Below are positions 1 to 8,560 of a stretch of 34,382 nucleotides of DNA, in pieces. Each line of letters opens with the position of its first letter. Position 1 is the first letter of the stretch. The notes below the pieces were generated by a model. That model did no database searches and was not told the origin of the DNA. It worked only from the letters and a program-made list of their open reading frames with translations. The DNA comes from Gammaproteobacteria bacterium. GTDB lineage: Bacteria; Pseudomonadota; Gammaproteobacteria; Arenicellales; Arenicellaceae. The DNA lies in contig JAKVBA010000014.1 in assembly GCA_022447525.1 (NCBI GenBank), forward strand, positions 1 to 34,382. Direction: 5' to 3'. The translations under genes and the position numbers were made by a program.

Positions 1-54
1 GATGGTACCTACATTGACGTGCGGCTTGGTACGTTCAAATTTTTCTTTAGACAT
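1..54 (-). CDS. tuf: Elongation factor Tu, N-terminal 18 codons (partial)
   Basis: Read on the minus strand, the window edge encodes MSKEKFERTKPHVNVGTI, the unmistakable N-terminus of EF-Tu, the GTPase that delivers aminoacyl-tRNA to the ribosome. The start is ATG at 54, and the rest of the gene lies beyond the left edge. It is the last visible member of the tRNA-tuf operon: four tRNA genes lie upstream in the same orientation, the order seen at E. coli tufB. An AGG about 8 nt before the ATG is a modest ribosome binding site. The 252-nt spacer from the last tRNA is long enough to hold an additional tuf promoter, but I see only weak candidates. Confidence 0.95.
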   Translation of the reverse strand, partial: MSKEKFERTKPHVNVGTI

Positions 55-306
55 AGTCTCAACCTATCTATCTTTTGTTAAATAATTACCAACCAAATAC
101 GATACCGAACCAGATGATCATCTTATCTGCATCTAGCCGGTAATCATTTTGCGTTACACCGAAACAGGCTATACCTGCGCCGATCGCGCTTTATCGCAGA
201 CTTGCATTACATAGTAGTGACACAAACCTGCAAAATGCATTAATGCCACAGACATTTTCACACCTGCGGCAGAGACCCATTCCAACGTGGAAAAGATCAA
301 AATTCA

Positions 307-381
307 TGGTGCCCATGATCGGAATTGAACCGATGGCCTCTCCCTTACCAAGGGAGTGCTCTACCCCTGAGCTACATGGGC
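307..381 (-). tRNA. tRNA-Thr (anticodon GGT)
   Basis: A 75-nt cloverleaf on the minus strand with acceptor GCCCATG pairing CATGGGC, anticodon stem CTCCC/GGGAG, a loop carrying GGT, a T-arm GGTTCAATTCC and an encoded CCA end. It is the counterpart of E. coli thrT, directly upstream of tuf, and reads ACC/ACT. Confidence 0.95.
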
Positions 382-487
382 TAATGAGCCAGCGGCTCAA
401 ATAAAAAGTGCACCATAAGGCGCACACTACTGAAAGACACAGGCGACATTTCGCCAGGTTATTTTACGCGCCTTTCGGAGCAACAGC

Positions 488-561
<74 letters not shown>

Positions 562-646
562 CGATTTTGGACAGACAAAGCGTCGGCACCATAATTAGCT
601 AGCTGTGCTGGAGCACTTTCCCCTCTCGATAAGAAAGAGATTTTAG

Positions 647-731
647 TGGTGGTGGGGGCTGGATTCGAACCAGCGTACTCAGAGAGAACGGATTTACAGT
701 CCGTCGCCTTTAACCACTCGGCCACCCCACC
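647..731 (-). tRNA. tRNA-Tyr (anticodon GTA)
   Basis: An 85-nt class II tRNA with a long variable arm, acceptor GGTGGGG/CCCCACC, anticodon loop CTGTAAA giving GTA, T-loop GGTTCGAATCC and an encoded CCA end. It matches E. coli tyrU in position. Confidence 0.95.
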
Positions 732-748
732 TTCACTAATTATTTGAA

Positions 749-824
<76 letters not shown>

Positions 825-845
825 TTGTGCTCATTCAGGTGGCGC

Positions 846-874
846 ATTTTAGGGCTACTTTGAATCAAATACAA
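846..874 (-). promoter_or_regulatory. Sigma-70 promoter of the tRNA-tuf operon
   Basis: On the minus strand a -35 TTGTAT (874-869) and a -10 TAAAAT (851-846) are separated by exactly 17 bp. The next eight bases are GCGCCACC, a GC-rich discriminator typical of stringently controlled stable-RNA promoters. Long A/T runs just upstream (about 885-950) resemble an UP element. The predicted start is near 839, about 15 nt before the first tRNA. Confidence 0.75.
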
Positions 875-954
875 CGTTTCTTGCAAAAAAAATAAAAAAT
901 ATTTAGTTTTTTTAGTTAACAGATTTTGTAAATAAAAAAAACATAATTAAATCA

Positions 955-1698
955 TTAGCTTCTGCATGTATGCGGACCCATCTTAACTGAGGTTTCACCC
1001 CAATCCACACTTCTTAAATGAACAGACTTAGATGATGATTTAAGTAATTCAAAATGGAGCCAATAATTATCAGGCAAAACCACGGTTTCATTCTGAACCT
1101 TCACCCCATCGATTTTGTTAATAAATTGCCGTAAAGCAGAATTGGCCGACTCTTCGGTACTATATATACCCAAGGAGACAATATATACATCTTGACTTAC
1201 CTTGCGCGTAAAATGATCAAAGATCTTTTTCTCCTTGAGCTGAGCTCTCACCCTCGACGCCGCCTTAAGATCTTCGTATGGACCCAAAAACAGTCTAAAA
1301 ACATCTGATTCCTTACTGGCCCGCGACGAAGTTTTAAAATCAACCCCCGCATTAAACAATACAGCTTGCGCCAACTCATAACTATCTTGATACATAAACG
1401 GTCCTAATCTATAGCATACAGCTCCAGTATTAGCATTTACAACATTCTTAGTCGATTCTACGTTCACGGTTCGATCAAACTCTTCATCGACTTCAGGCTT
1501 GGACTTCTTGATTACCTCAGCCTGCTCCACCTTGGAATAGAACCGTGCCTCAATCTCCTTATTTAATCTGATAAACTGAGGGTTGATTTCAGCACTTCCA
1601 TTATAGACATTCGGTCCCACATTAGCCTTGGTGGGCCAAAGAAATACAACAACATTAACTAAAACGAGTATCAACACTAATTTAAGCAACCCGCTCAT
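955..1698 (-). CDS. SPOR-domain inner-membrane protein
   Basis: A 247-aa protein with a short N-terminus and one hydrophobic segment (about residues 3-20), then a polar linker and a C-terminal SPOR-like region (about 95-180). That region contains YRLGPF and FLGPYED strands, typical of the fold that binds denuded septal peptidoglycan. SPOR proteins of this kind follow coaX before the tRNA-tuf operon in pseudomonads and relatives. The ATG at 1698 shares its A with the coaX stop (TGATG), and AGGGG lies 7 nt upstream. A TTG one codon earlier is unlikely to be the start. The precise role is unknown; a cell-envelope or division role is an inference from the domain. Confidence 0.8.
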   Translation of the reverse strand: MSGLLKLVLILVLVNVVVFLWPTKANVGPNVYNGSAEINPQFIRLNKEIEARFYSKVEQAEVIKKSKPEVDEEFDRTVNVESTKNVVNANTGAVCYRLGPFMYQDSYELAQAVLFNAGVDFKTSSRASKESDVFRLFLGPYEDLKAASRVRAQLKEKKIFDHFTRKVSQDVYIVSLGIYSTEESANSALRQFINKIDGVKVQNETVVLPDNYWLHFELLKSSSKSVHLRSVDWGETSVKMGPHTCRS

Positions 1699-2441
1699 CA
1701 AAACACCCCTGCATTTTTCATATTTAGCAAACCTTTAAATAGTAAGCCTTCATCCAACACCACCGGCAACTCTGTTTTTATTTTATCAACCAACCAACCA
1801 CCATCGCCACCACAAACTATCAGCTGCCAAAGCTCATCATTGGGTGCTGCCTTTGGTATTTGAGCAATAATATACTCGACTGCACCAACCAATCCGTAGT
1901 TAACGCCAGCATTAACGCACTGCTGTGTCGTTACGCCAATCACTGAATCCGCCACGTCGCGCTTTGCTGCAATTCCCGCAGTTTCGCCAACCAAGGCAGA
2001 ATGCATTAACTCTAAACCCGGCAAGATGACTCCACCCCGAAACTGATTCGAAGCGTCAAGCAAGTCAATTGTAACAGCAGTCCCTGCATCAACAATAATA
2101 CGGTTACCGACAAAATCTTTTGCACCTATTGCGGCCACCCAACGATCAACACCCAGGGTTTCCATACTTTGGTAGCAATTTTCAATTCCACATGCCTGAC
2201 CTGAGACTGAAGCAAACGAGGGCTTAAAGAGATATAAGTCATCAACCGTGTTGACTATTAACTCTCTTTTTTGATCACCGGCCACACATGAAACCAGCAC
2301 TTCGTCTATACCACCAGGCATCGTAGTCAATAAATCACGAATCGAATCATAGTCAGCGACACCTTTATTAAGGACCACGCTACCGCTATCAGTTAATGCC
2401 CATTTAAGCCGCGTATTGCCAGCATCAATCAACAAAACCAT
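1698..2441 (-). CDS. coaX: Type III pantothenate kinase CoaX
   Basis: A 247-aa cytosolic kinase for the first step of coenzyme A synthesis (pantothenate to 4'-phosphopantothenate). The ASKHA-fold motifs are clear: DAGNT near residue 6 (phosphate binding), LGVDRW near 96, DAGTAVTID near 118 and GGVILPG near 136. Length is normal for type III enzymes, which are insensitive to CoA feedback. The start ATG overlaps the birA stop by one base (TGATG), so translation is coupled to birA. The birA-coaX pairing is widespread and is sometimes seen as one fused protein. Confidence 0.93.
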   Translation of the reverse strand: MVLLIDAGNTRLKWALTDSGSVVLNKGVADYDSIRDLLTTMPGGIDEVLVSCVAGDQKRELIVNTVDDLYLFKPSFASVSGQACGIENCYQSMETLGVDRWVAAIGAKDFVGNRIIVDAGTAVTIDLLDASNQFRGGVILPGLELMHSALVGETAGIAAKRDVADSVIGVTTQQCVNAGVNYGLVGAVEYIIAQIPKAAPNDELWQLIVCGGDGGWLVDKIKTELPVVLDEGLLFKGLLNMKNAGVF

Positions 2442-3412
2442 CAGCCACTTACCATACGAATACGTGCAGTGCTATCCTCGATACGCACGACCTCGCCATC
2501 AACGCAAATCAATAAGGCGCCACTTTCATCTACACCCTGCATCTTGCCAGAGAAAGAATCATCACCAATCGAGACCACTACATTTTTGCCGCCATAACTA
2601 CTTAAAGAATTCCAGCGCGACACCAGCGGGCTAAAGCCTGTTTTTCCGTAGCTCGAGAGCATTGCCACCAAAATTGAAATCAAATCTGCAGCCAGCACAT
2701 TTCGATCTATAGTTACCCCAAGACTCTTCAAATCCACCCAGTCGTAACCTATCTCTGTAGACCAATTGGCTTGATTCACATTCAAACCCAAGCCTATAAC
2801 AATATTGCAAGCCCCAGAGGACTCCCCAGCCACATCAACCAAAATACCGGCAAGCTTTTTATTATTAACTAGAATATCGTTTGGCCATTTAATTTTCGCA
2901 TTCACCTTATGATGAGAAGCCAGATATTCTGCGACCATTAACCCCACTGCCAAACCCAGACCGGTAATGGTGGATGGCCAATGATCAAAGCTCCAGCTAA
3001 CTGAAAGCATGATATTCTGATAGGGAGTAGACATCCAATCATTACCACGACGCCCTCGACCAGAAGTCTGAGACTCAGCCATACAAACTCTAGAGCCGGC
3101 GTTACAAAAATTCTGCCCCAACAAATAATTATTTGTAGACTCTATACTTTGCATCACTTCGATAGAGCGGACTTTTTCTGCGACAGTTGGAATAAATAAG
3201 GATTCGATGCGAGCAGCATCCAAAAGAATGACCCCCTCTTCCAAGCGATATCCAACACCAGGCGACGCATTGATAGGCATCCCATTTTCTACAAGAGACT
3301 GCATTTTTTTCTGAACCGCAACCCTAGAGACACCAAGTGCACGCCCTATCTCCGCACCTGAAATCGCGCCAGACTGGTTCAAAAATTGAACTATTTTATT
3401 GATATGCTCCAT
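2441..3412 (-). CDS. birA: Bifunctional biotin-protein ligase / biotin operon repressor BirA
   Basis: A 323-aa protein that makes biotinyl-5'-AMP and transfers biotin to carboxylase carrier domains. Residues 1-60 form a winged helix (GVSRVAVQKKMQSL), so it is the regulatory class of BirA able to bind a bio operator. The ligase core shows the biotinoyl-AMP loop GRGRRG (118-123), KWPND (175-179) and NKKLAGIL with the catalytic lysine near 186. The C-terminal SH3-like domain is present. It is first in the birA-coaX-SPOR unit. The ATG at 3412 has no clear Shine-Dalgarno. A TACACT hexamer only about 9 nt upstream suggests a short or leaderless mRNA, which is speculative. Confidence 0.95.
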   Translation of the reverse strand: MEHINKIVQFLNQSGAISGAEIGRALGVSRVAVQKKMQSLVENGMPINASPGVGYRLEEGVILLDAARIESLFIPTVAEKVRSIEVMQSIESTNNYLLGQNFCNAGSRVCMAESQTSGRGRRGNDWMSTPYQNIMLSVSWSFDHWPSTITGLGLAVGLMVAEYLASHHKVNAKIKWPNDILVNNKKLAGILVDVAGESSGACNIVIGLGLNVNQANWSTEIGYDWVDLKSLGVTIDRNVLAADLISILVAMLSSYGKTGFSPLVSRWNSLSSYGGKNVVVSIGDDSFSGKMQGVDESGALLICVDGEVVRIEDSTARIRMVSG

Positions 3413-3533
3413 TCAATAAGTGTAGCAAGATATCAACTGCGTTGGTGACGAAACTTGCACGCAAAGCGCTTATGAGTAACACAGGTGAGCGTTTTCAAAT
3501 AGCTTAAGTTCTCGATACCAAGCATGCTATCCA

Positions 3534-3859
3534 TTAATTGAGGTATCCAAAACAACTACCGCGTAGTTGAAAAATTTTGCGTTGGGAAACCAACTTGGAT
3601 CGTAAAAATACTGACTTACAAATACGACATTGCGATAGTAGCGTTCCTATATCACCGTTGTCGACGTCGTGCCTTGGCAATTGCGCGACATGCATTGATC
3701 TAACTCCCGCCTCGACACAGTCGTCCCTTACATCCTGCACCACCGTTGCCGGCTTCCTGCCTTGACAATTACTCCATGCAGTCGTCCATGGCGAACGACC
3801 GTAAAGGACTGCGCGAATGCAAACATTACACGAGCAAATGTTCGCTTGCATCCTGCAAG
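3534..3859. repeat. Gene-free spacer with imperfect direct repeats and hairpins
   Basis: About 450 bases separate birA from the next gene and hold no convincing gene. A 42-nt unit at 3653-3694 and a 40-nt unit at 3741-3780 both begin CACCGTTG, share TGCCTTG and CAATT cores and end CATGCA, with roughly 80% identity by eye. GTCGTCC recurs at 3720 and 3781. CAACTAC-CGC-GTAGTTG (3553-3569) and GTTGG-GAAA-CCAAC (3581-3594) form short hairpins, and 3781-3799 (GTCGT...ACGAC) is near-palindromic. The 116-aa open frame here looks spurious: no ribosome binding site, Cys/Arg-rich, no recognisable motif. It may be a remnant of a dispersed intergenic repeat family. Confidence 0.55.
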
Positions 3860-4534
3860 TCATTTCATGAGCATTAGGCCGCACTCTCTGTGCTCTTCTA
3901 CCTTGGTTGGATCAAAATAATCATTATTATCTGGCAGTTCTCTATCGTAAATATACTCTTCAACATCCAGTTCCGTCAGATTGAACATGGGCGCAACCCG
4001 AACGGTCGAATGACTACCAAAGGTAAACACATTAAGATTTTTTCTATGAGCATTTTGATCATGGCGTATCCCGTTTAGCCACACATCAGGCTTTATTTCA
4101 CTCATTGCTCGATTAAACGGTTCCAACTTGACGATCTCCGAAAAACGATCATGTTCAGGCGTATCTACCTGAGGAATATCACCATAGACCGCCGTGTAAT
4201 GAGCCGCTGACATTTTGGGAGAGTACACCTGCAAATTAAGATTCAAGCGCTCTACAACACGCTCAATGTGACGATAGGTCTCTGGCGTATTAAATCCGTG
4301 ATCTACCCAGATCACAGGAATATCTGGCTTTGGCTGAGTCACCAGATGAAGAAAAGCCACCGCCAATGGGCGAAAGTTAGTGAAGATCACAGGATTTTTC
4401 GCATGCTCGATAGTGAATTTCATAATGTCACTAGGCTTTGCATCACTGAATCTTTCATTCAATTTTATCAAATTCGCTTCAGGAGAGAATTTAAAACTTG
4501 CTGCCTTTGCTTTTTGTGCCAACTCTAAACTCAT
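3860..4534 (-). CDS. Divergent PAPS/APS reductase (CysH)-family protein
   Basis: A 224-aa protein aligned by eye along most of CysH: LHLVTQ..PDIPVIWVDHGF.TPETYRHIE, the LNLQVYSP strand, KLEPFNRAM, and a C-terminal ECGL carrying the cysteine that is nucleophilic in CysH. CysH reduces PAPS or APS to sulfite. Several substrate-loop motifs differ, however. The PP-loop STSFG is FTNFR here, the GLRR.QS..R motif is GIRHDQNAHR, and the ECGLH ending is ECGLM. There are no APS-type paired cysteines. The ATG at 4534 has GAGG nine bases upstream; a GTG at 4549 would add five residues. It stands alone, without cysI or cysD/N. It could be a CysH with relaxed motifs or a paralogue with another adenylyl substrate. 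Confidence 0.65.
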   Translation of the reverse strand: MSLELAQKAKAASFKFSPEANLIKLNERFSDAKPSDIMKFTIEHAKNPVIFTNFRPLAVAFLHLVTQPKPDIPVIWVDHGFNTPETYRHIERVVERLNLNLQVYSPKMSAAHYTAVYGDIPQVDTPEHDRFSEIVKLEPFNRAMSEIKPDVWLNGIRHDQNAHRKNLNVFTFGSHSTVRVAPMFNLTELDVEEYIYDRELPDNNDYFDPTKVEEHRECGLMLMK

Positions 4535-4659
4535 CGCCACAGACCTCACAGTGCCTAAAATAAACTTGGATATTCTTAGTATGGAGTATAGTAGAGTCCA
4601 ACTAAAAGCCGAAAATAATATTTTGGAATTTACATATTGCTAAAATGTCTTAGACATAG

Positions 4660-5856
4660 CTAGTCAAGCTCATCCAGTAGCTGCAGAGCCTGATCGATAA
4701 ACGCAACCGATATTTCCAGCTTTTCAGCGACACCATCCAAAACTTCGCGCTCACTTGCATGGACCCCACCATCCGCTGTAGCCATCAAACACATATCTCG
4801 CAACACCTGCATCCTTTGCGTTTCAGAGGCTTTATCTTTAACTTCCAGAGCTCTGTCAGCAACAGTTTGTTTTATTTTATCGATATTCAACTTTTCACTA
4901 AATGCATACTTGCCAAAGAATTTTGCAAAGACCTCTAATTCTTCCACTGAAATTCCAGCATGCGCGTCGGCAACCGCTATCAAACCGGCAAACAACAGCC
5001 TACGCATTGTTTCTGCAGTATCGGTCTTTGCCTCTAAATAACTTGGCTCCATCAAACTCAGCACAGATTGCACACCAACCTCAAGATCAGCGACTGAATC
5101 TTTACCGCTATATAACTCTGATTTTTCGAATAATTTCAGCGCTTTTACTCTCAACGGACTAAATGGGTGCGTAGAAAACCAATCCGACTGAGGTGCACCT
5201 TGACCAGGTTCTTGATCACTGGCTGATATGTCATCCGCCTGCGCAACAAAATCATCCAAACTGAACTCTACGATTTTTGTTGTCAACCCAGAGGATAACT
5301 TGAACAAACTGCGCGCGACTGCATCCATGTCTTGAGCACAATGAGCACCAGCTCTATCAGCGGAAATTTCAGCGTATCGCGACCACGCAAACAACTCCAA
5401 AGCCAACTGTGGATCCGGGCGCTGATTACCCCTGAGCAGATACCCGATTGGAATCGCATGATGATTATAGACATGATGACCCAGCTCATGCCCCATAACG
5501 AACTTTAACTCACTCTTTGAGAATCCCTCCAACAAACTGGAAGAAAACATCACATACAAACGATCATTTTCTGGCTTAAAACACGCCGCGTTAAATTGCG
5601 GACTCGAATATACAAACAATTCCAGTGGTATTTTTACACCTAGCTTTTCAATGCATTCATCGGCCGTTCTAGCAATATCCGGCGCCATCGATGCAGTGAG
5701 TCGGACAGATGTCGCTAGCAAACTCCTTCGAACTCTCGTAGGTCCGTCAGCCTCATGCCTCGCGATTTGATCGTTTACCCGCACCACATCACGGTGTTTA
5801 ATAAGTTTCTCGTATAGAGCAAGATCGTTTGAACAACGGATATCGGTAGCATTCAT
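4660..5856 (-). CDS. M48-family metallopeptidase fused to a TerB-like domain
   Basis: A 398-aa protein. The peptidase half has HELGHH at 123-128 (HExxH zinc site), a likely third ligand Glu163 in EISADRAG, and the THPFSPLR motif seen near the end of M48 domains. Residues about 285-395 are helical with two acidic, TerB-like repeats (AVADAHAGISVEELEVF and ATADGGVHASEREVL), the signature of the metal-binding tellurite-resistance B fold. There is no signal peptide or strong membrane segment, unlike HtpX or Oma1, so it is probably cytosolic. Its substrate is unknown. It lies 87 nt after the alpha/beta hydrolase gene in the same direction. Confidence 0.8.
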   Translation of the reverse strand: MNATDIRCSNDLALYEKLIKHRDVVRVNDQIARHEADGPTRVRRSLLATSVRLTASMAPDIARTADECIEKLGVKIPLELFVYSSPQFNAACFKPENDRLYVMFSSSLLEGFSKSELKFVMGHELGHHVYNHHAIPIGYLLRGNQRPDPQLALELFAWSRYAEISADRAGAHCAQDMDAVARSLFKLSSGLTTKIVEFSLDDFVAQADDISASDQEPGQGAPQSDWFSTHPFSPLRVKALKLFEKSELYSGKDSVADLEVGVQSVLSLMEPSYLEAKTDTAETMRRLLFAGLIAVADAHAGISVEELEVFAKFFGKYAFSEKLNIDKIKQTVADRALEVKDKASETQRMQVLRDMCLMATADGGVHASEREVLDGVAEKLEISVAFIDQALQLLDELD

Positions 5857-5943
5857 GCGATTAGAGTTTACGAACTTTTATTTTGATACTGGTGAATAGT
5901 ATCAAGATAAACTCAAAATCACAGCCTCAGAGGAATAAACCCT

Positions 5944-6771
5944 CTACAATTTATCAGAGATAAATTGCGTGATCGCCTTTCGTGCAACCACCGACTCTCG
6001 CATAAGTCCATCAATACAGTTATGCCGAAGAGTCTCAAATAATTTAAGTACCACATTATCATTAAACTCCCCCTCTACCGGCGCTAAAGCAATTGCATCA
6101 TCTTTGGAATGAATTAAAAGAACCGGTGCCTTGATCTTATCTACCACCGATCGTGCAGCCAAACTACACCTAAATACCTGAGCCGAAGTGTAGAGAGGTA
6201 TTCGACCTTTATAAACCTTTCGATCATTGAGTATCGCCTCTTGCACACTCTTATCAGCCGAAATCAATTGGACGTTCATCTCTCTGATTGTTATTAGCTG
6301 ACTCATTCTAGGCAAACGAATGTGTAAAAATTTTGATAGCGGCGCAATAATATCGACGAGTGCCACTTGCCATTTCGGCACATTATGCCCAACACTATAC
6401 GCAGTACTAATCCCGACCAATCCGACCACGCGCGTTTTAAACTGACGATCTTGCTCCAACCGATTGGCTGCCAATGTCATGAGCGCACCACCAAATGAAT
6501 AACCCATCAACACCACCTGTTCAGCATCTCCCGCACGCGCTTTAACTTGATCAACAATCATTTGCACGATGTCATGATAATGAGGAACCATACACCTCTG
6601 GGCTTGTGAATCGCGCCCATGTCCAGGTAACTCCATGGTAATCAGCCTGACGCCAAGATTCTTTACCATGTGCCGCAAAACAGAGACTTGAGCAAATGCA
6701 TGACCGCGAAGACCGTGCAGGTAAAATACCACGGTATTTTTACGACCTATTTCATACGCTCTCATCACCAT
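5944..6771 (-). CDS. Alpha/beta hydrolase (serine hydrolase)
   Basis: A 275-aa single-domain alpha/beta hydrolase. An oxyanion-side motif YLHGLRGH lies near residue 18, the nucleophile elbow GYSFGG places Ser at 92, the acid is probably Asp224 or Asp225 in HSKDD, and the histidine is His250 in LRHN. No signal peptide is seen. It begins 16 nt after the ybiT stop, so the two are probably co-transcribed. ATG at 6771 or the in-frame ATG two codons later could be the start. The lipase/esterase/thioesterase subclass cannot be decided from sequence alone. Confidence 0.8.
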   Translation of the reverse strand: MVMRAYEIGRKNTVVFYLHGLRGHAFAQVSVLRHMVKNLGVRLITMELPGHGRDSQAQRCMVPHYHDIVQMIVDQVKARAGDAEQVVLMGYSFGGALMTLAANRLEQDRQFKTRVVGLVGISTAYSVGHNVPKWQVALVDIIAPLSKFLHIRLPRMSQLITIREMNVQLISADKSVQEAILNDRKVYKGRIPLYTSAQVFRCSLAARSVVDKIKAPVLLIHSKDDAIALAPVEGEFNDNVVLKLFETLRHNCIDGLMRESVVARKAITQFISDKL

Positions 6772-6787
6772 ATAGACTAACTAACCT

Positions 6788-8383
6788 TTACGCTGCTTGC
6801 GCGTCTTTATACTTTAGATACTCATCGTAAGATCCGACGAAATGTTCGACCCTATTGGGAGTGATCTCAAATATTTGAGTTGCCAAACTGCTCACAAACT
6901 CGCGATCATGACTGACAAACAATAAAGTCCCCTCATAATTGTCCAAAGCTAAATTTAAGGATTCAATTGACTCCATATCCAAGTGGTTTGTTGGCTCATC
7001 CATAATAATGACATTGGGGCGCCTCATCATGATTTTACCGAACAACATCCGGCCTTTCTCTCCACCAGACAAGACCTTCACCGACTTCTTGATGTCATTT
7101 TTGGAAAACAACATCTGACCTAGAACGCCGCGCACAAATTGTTCATCCTCTTCATCCTTGCGCCATTGATACATCCAATCATAGACTGTCATGTCCGCTT
7201 CGAACTCATGTTCATGATCTTGAGCGTAGTATCCGATTTCTATATTCTCTGACCATTTCACAACACCAGAGCAAGGTGGTACCTCACCGACCAAATTACG
7301 TAACATTGTCGTTTTACCGGCACCATTTTGCCCGATGATGGCGACACGCTCGCCTACTTCAACATTAAACGTTTCGTTATTATACAAAGACTCCTCAAAC
7401 GCCATGGACAAACTTTCAACTTCCAAGGCGTTTCGATACAACTTTTTATCCTGCTTAAATCTAATAAAGGGATTAACTCTACTCGAGGGCTTAAGTTCAT
7501 CTAACTTGATTTTATCTAATTGCTTTTGACGAGAAGTGGCTTGCTTAGCCTTTGAGGCATTGGCCGAGAACCGACTTACGAACGTTTGTAACTCGGCAAT
7601 TTGCGCCTTTTTCTTTGCATTCTCAGCCTGCAGGCGCTCTCTCGCCATCTCTGCAGCGGTCATGTACTCATCGTAATTGCCAGGAAAAAGCTTAATATCA
7701 CCATAATCTAGATCTGCCATATGCGTACATACAGTATTCAAAAAATGTCTATCGTGAGAAATGATGATCATAGTACTGCGACGCTCTTGCAGCACTTTCT
7801 CTAGCCAACGTATCGTGTGAATATCAAGGTTATTGGTCGGCTCATCAAGCAATAGAATATCTGGATCAGAAAACAAAGCTTGAGCAAGTAACACTCTTAA
7901 CTTCCAGCCAGGGGCAACCTCACTCATGGGGCCAAAATGTTGCTCTATTGGAATACCAACTGACATCAAAAGCTCACCCGCACGTGACTCAGCGGTGTAA
8001 CCATCCATTTCTGCAAACTCCATTTCTAGCTCGCCAACCTTCATACCCTCTTCTTCAGACATTTCTGGCAAAGCATAGATTCGATCGCGCTCTATCTTAA
8101 CTTCCCAAAGCTCCTTGTAGCCCATTATTACAGTATCAATGACATTAAAGTCCTCGTAGGCAAACTGATCTTGATTCAATTTCCCTATCCTTTCGTTTGG
8201 TGTTACCGAAACACTGCCGTTCGTTGGCTCTAATTCACCTTGTAGAATTTTCATAAAGGTTGATTTGCCGCTTCCATTGGCGCCAATTAAACCATAGCGA
8301 TTGCCGTCACTGAAGTTAACTGAAATGTTTTCAAATAGCGGCTTATCGCCGAATTGCATGGTGATATTTGAGGTCGAGATCAT
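6788..8383 (-). CDS. ybiT: ABC-F family ATPase YbiT
   Basis: A 531-aa soluble protein with two ATP-binding cassettes and no transmembrane domain, as in ribosome-associated ABC-F factors. It closely follows E. coli Ybi[18 protein letters not shown] at the start, Walker [36 protein letters not shown], Walker [13 protein letters not shown], the linker [16 protein letters not shown], a second Walker [23 protein letters not shown] and [18 protein letters not shown] proteins act at the E site to influence stalled or starting ribosomes. The ATG at 8383 matches the family N-terminus although its ribosome site is weak. It heads a small unit with the alpha/beta hydrolase. Confidence 0.95.
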   Translation of the reverse strand: MISTSNITMQFGDKPLFENISVNFSDGNRYGLIGANGSGKSTFMKILQGELEPTNGSVSVTPNERIGKLNQDQFAYEDFNVIDTVIMGYKELWEVKIERDRIYALPEMSEEEGMKVGELEMEFAEMDGYTAESRAGELLMSVGIPIEQHFGPMSEVAPGWKLRVLLAQALFSDPDILLLDEPTNNLDIHTIRWLEKVLQERRSTMIIISHDRHFLNTVCTHMADLDYGDIKLFPGNYDEYMTAAEMARERLQAENAKKKAQIAELQTFVSRFSANASKAKQATSRQKQLDKIKLDELKPSSRVNPFIRFKQDKKLYRNALEVESLSMAFEESLYNNETFNVEVGERVAIIGQNGAGKTTMLRNLVGEVPPCSGVVKWSENIEIGYYAQDHEHEFEADMTVYDWMYQWRKDEEDEQFVRGVLGQMLFSKNDIKKSVKVLSGGEKGRMLFGKIMMRRPNVIIMDEPTNHLDMESIESLNLALDNYEGTLLFVSHDREFVSSLATQIFEITPNRVEHFVGSYDEYLKYKDAQAA

Positions 8384-8507
8384 AATGCTAAAGGTAGTGA
8401 AATTGGAGCAAAGATAAACGCCCGTAGTTTACTTCCTAGATATATTGCGATCAAAGGAATACGCAATAAAAGATGCAAGGAAAGAAAAGTTTTAGCGATA
8501 TCCAACG

Positions 8508-8533
8508 CAAAACTCCTGCCGTGGCAGGAGTTT
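8508..8533 (-). terminator. Rho-independent terminator downstream of gap
   Basis: AAACTCCTGCC and GGCAGGAGTTT form an 11-bp perfect stem (8510-8520 with 8523-8533). Read on the minus strand it lies about 28 nt after the GAPDH stop and ends in a short T-rich tail. The two-base gap implies a four-base loop in practice. Confidence 0.8.
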
Positions 8534-8560
8534 GCACAAGCTTCAAAGCTGGATTTAAAT

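Noticed and set aside
1699-1701. TTG start for the SPOR protein
   Set aside because: The next codon is ATG, with AGGGG seven bases upstream and the typical TGATG junction.
3534-3884. 116-aa open frame on the minus strand with several cysteines
   Set aside because: No ribosome site, composition unlike a folded protein, lies across internal direct repeats and overlaps the end of the CysH-like gene.
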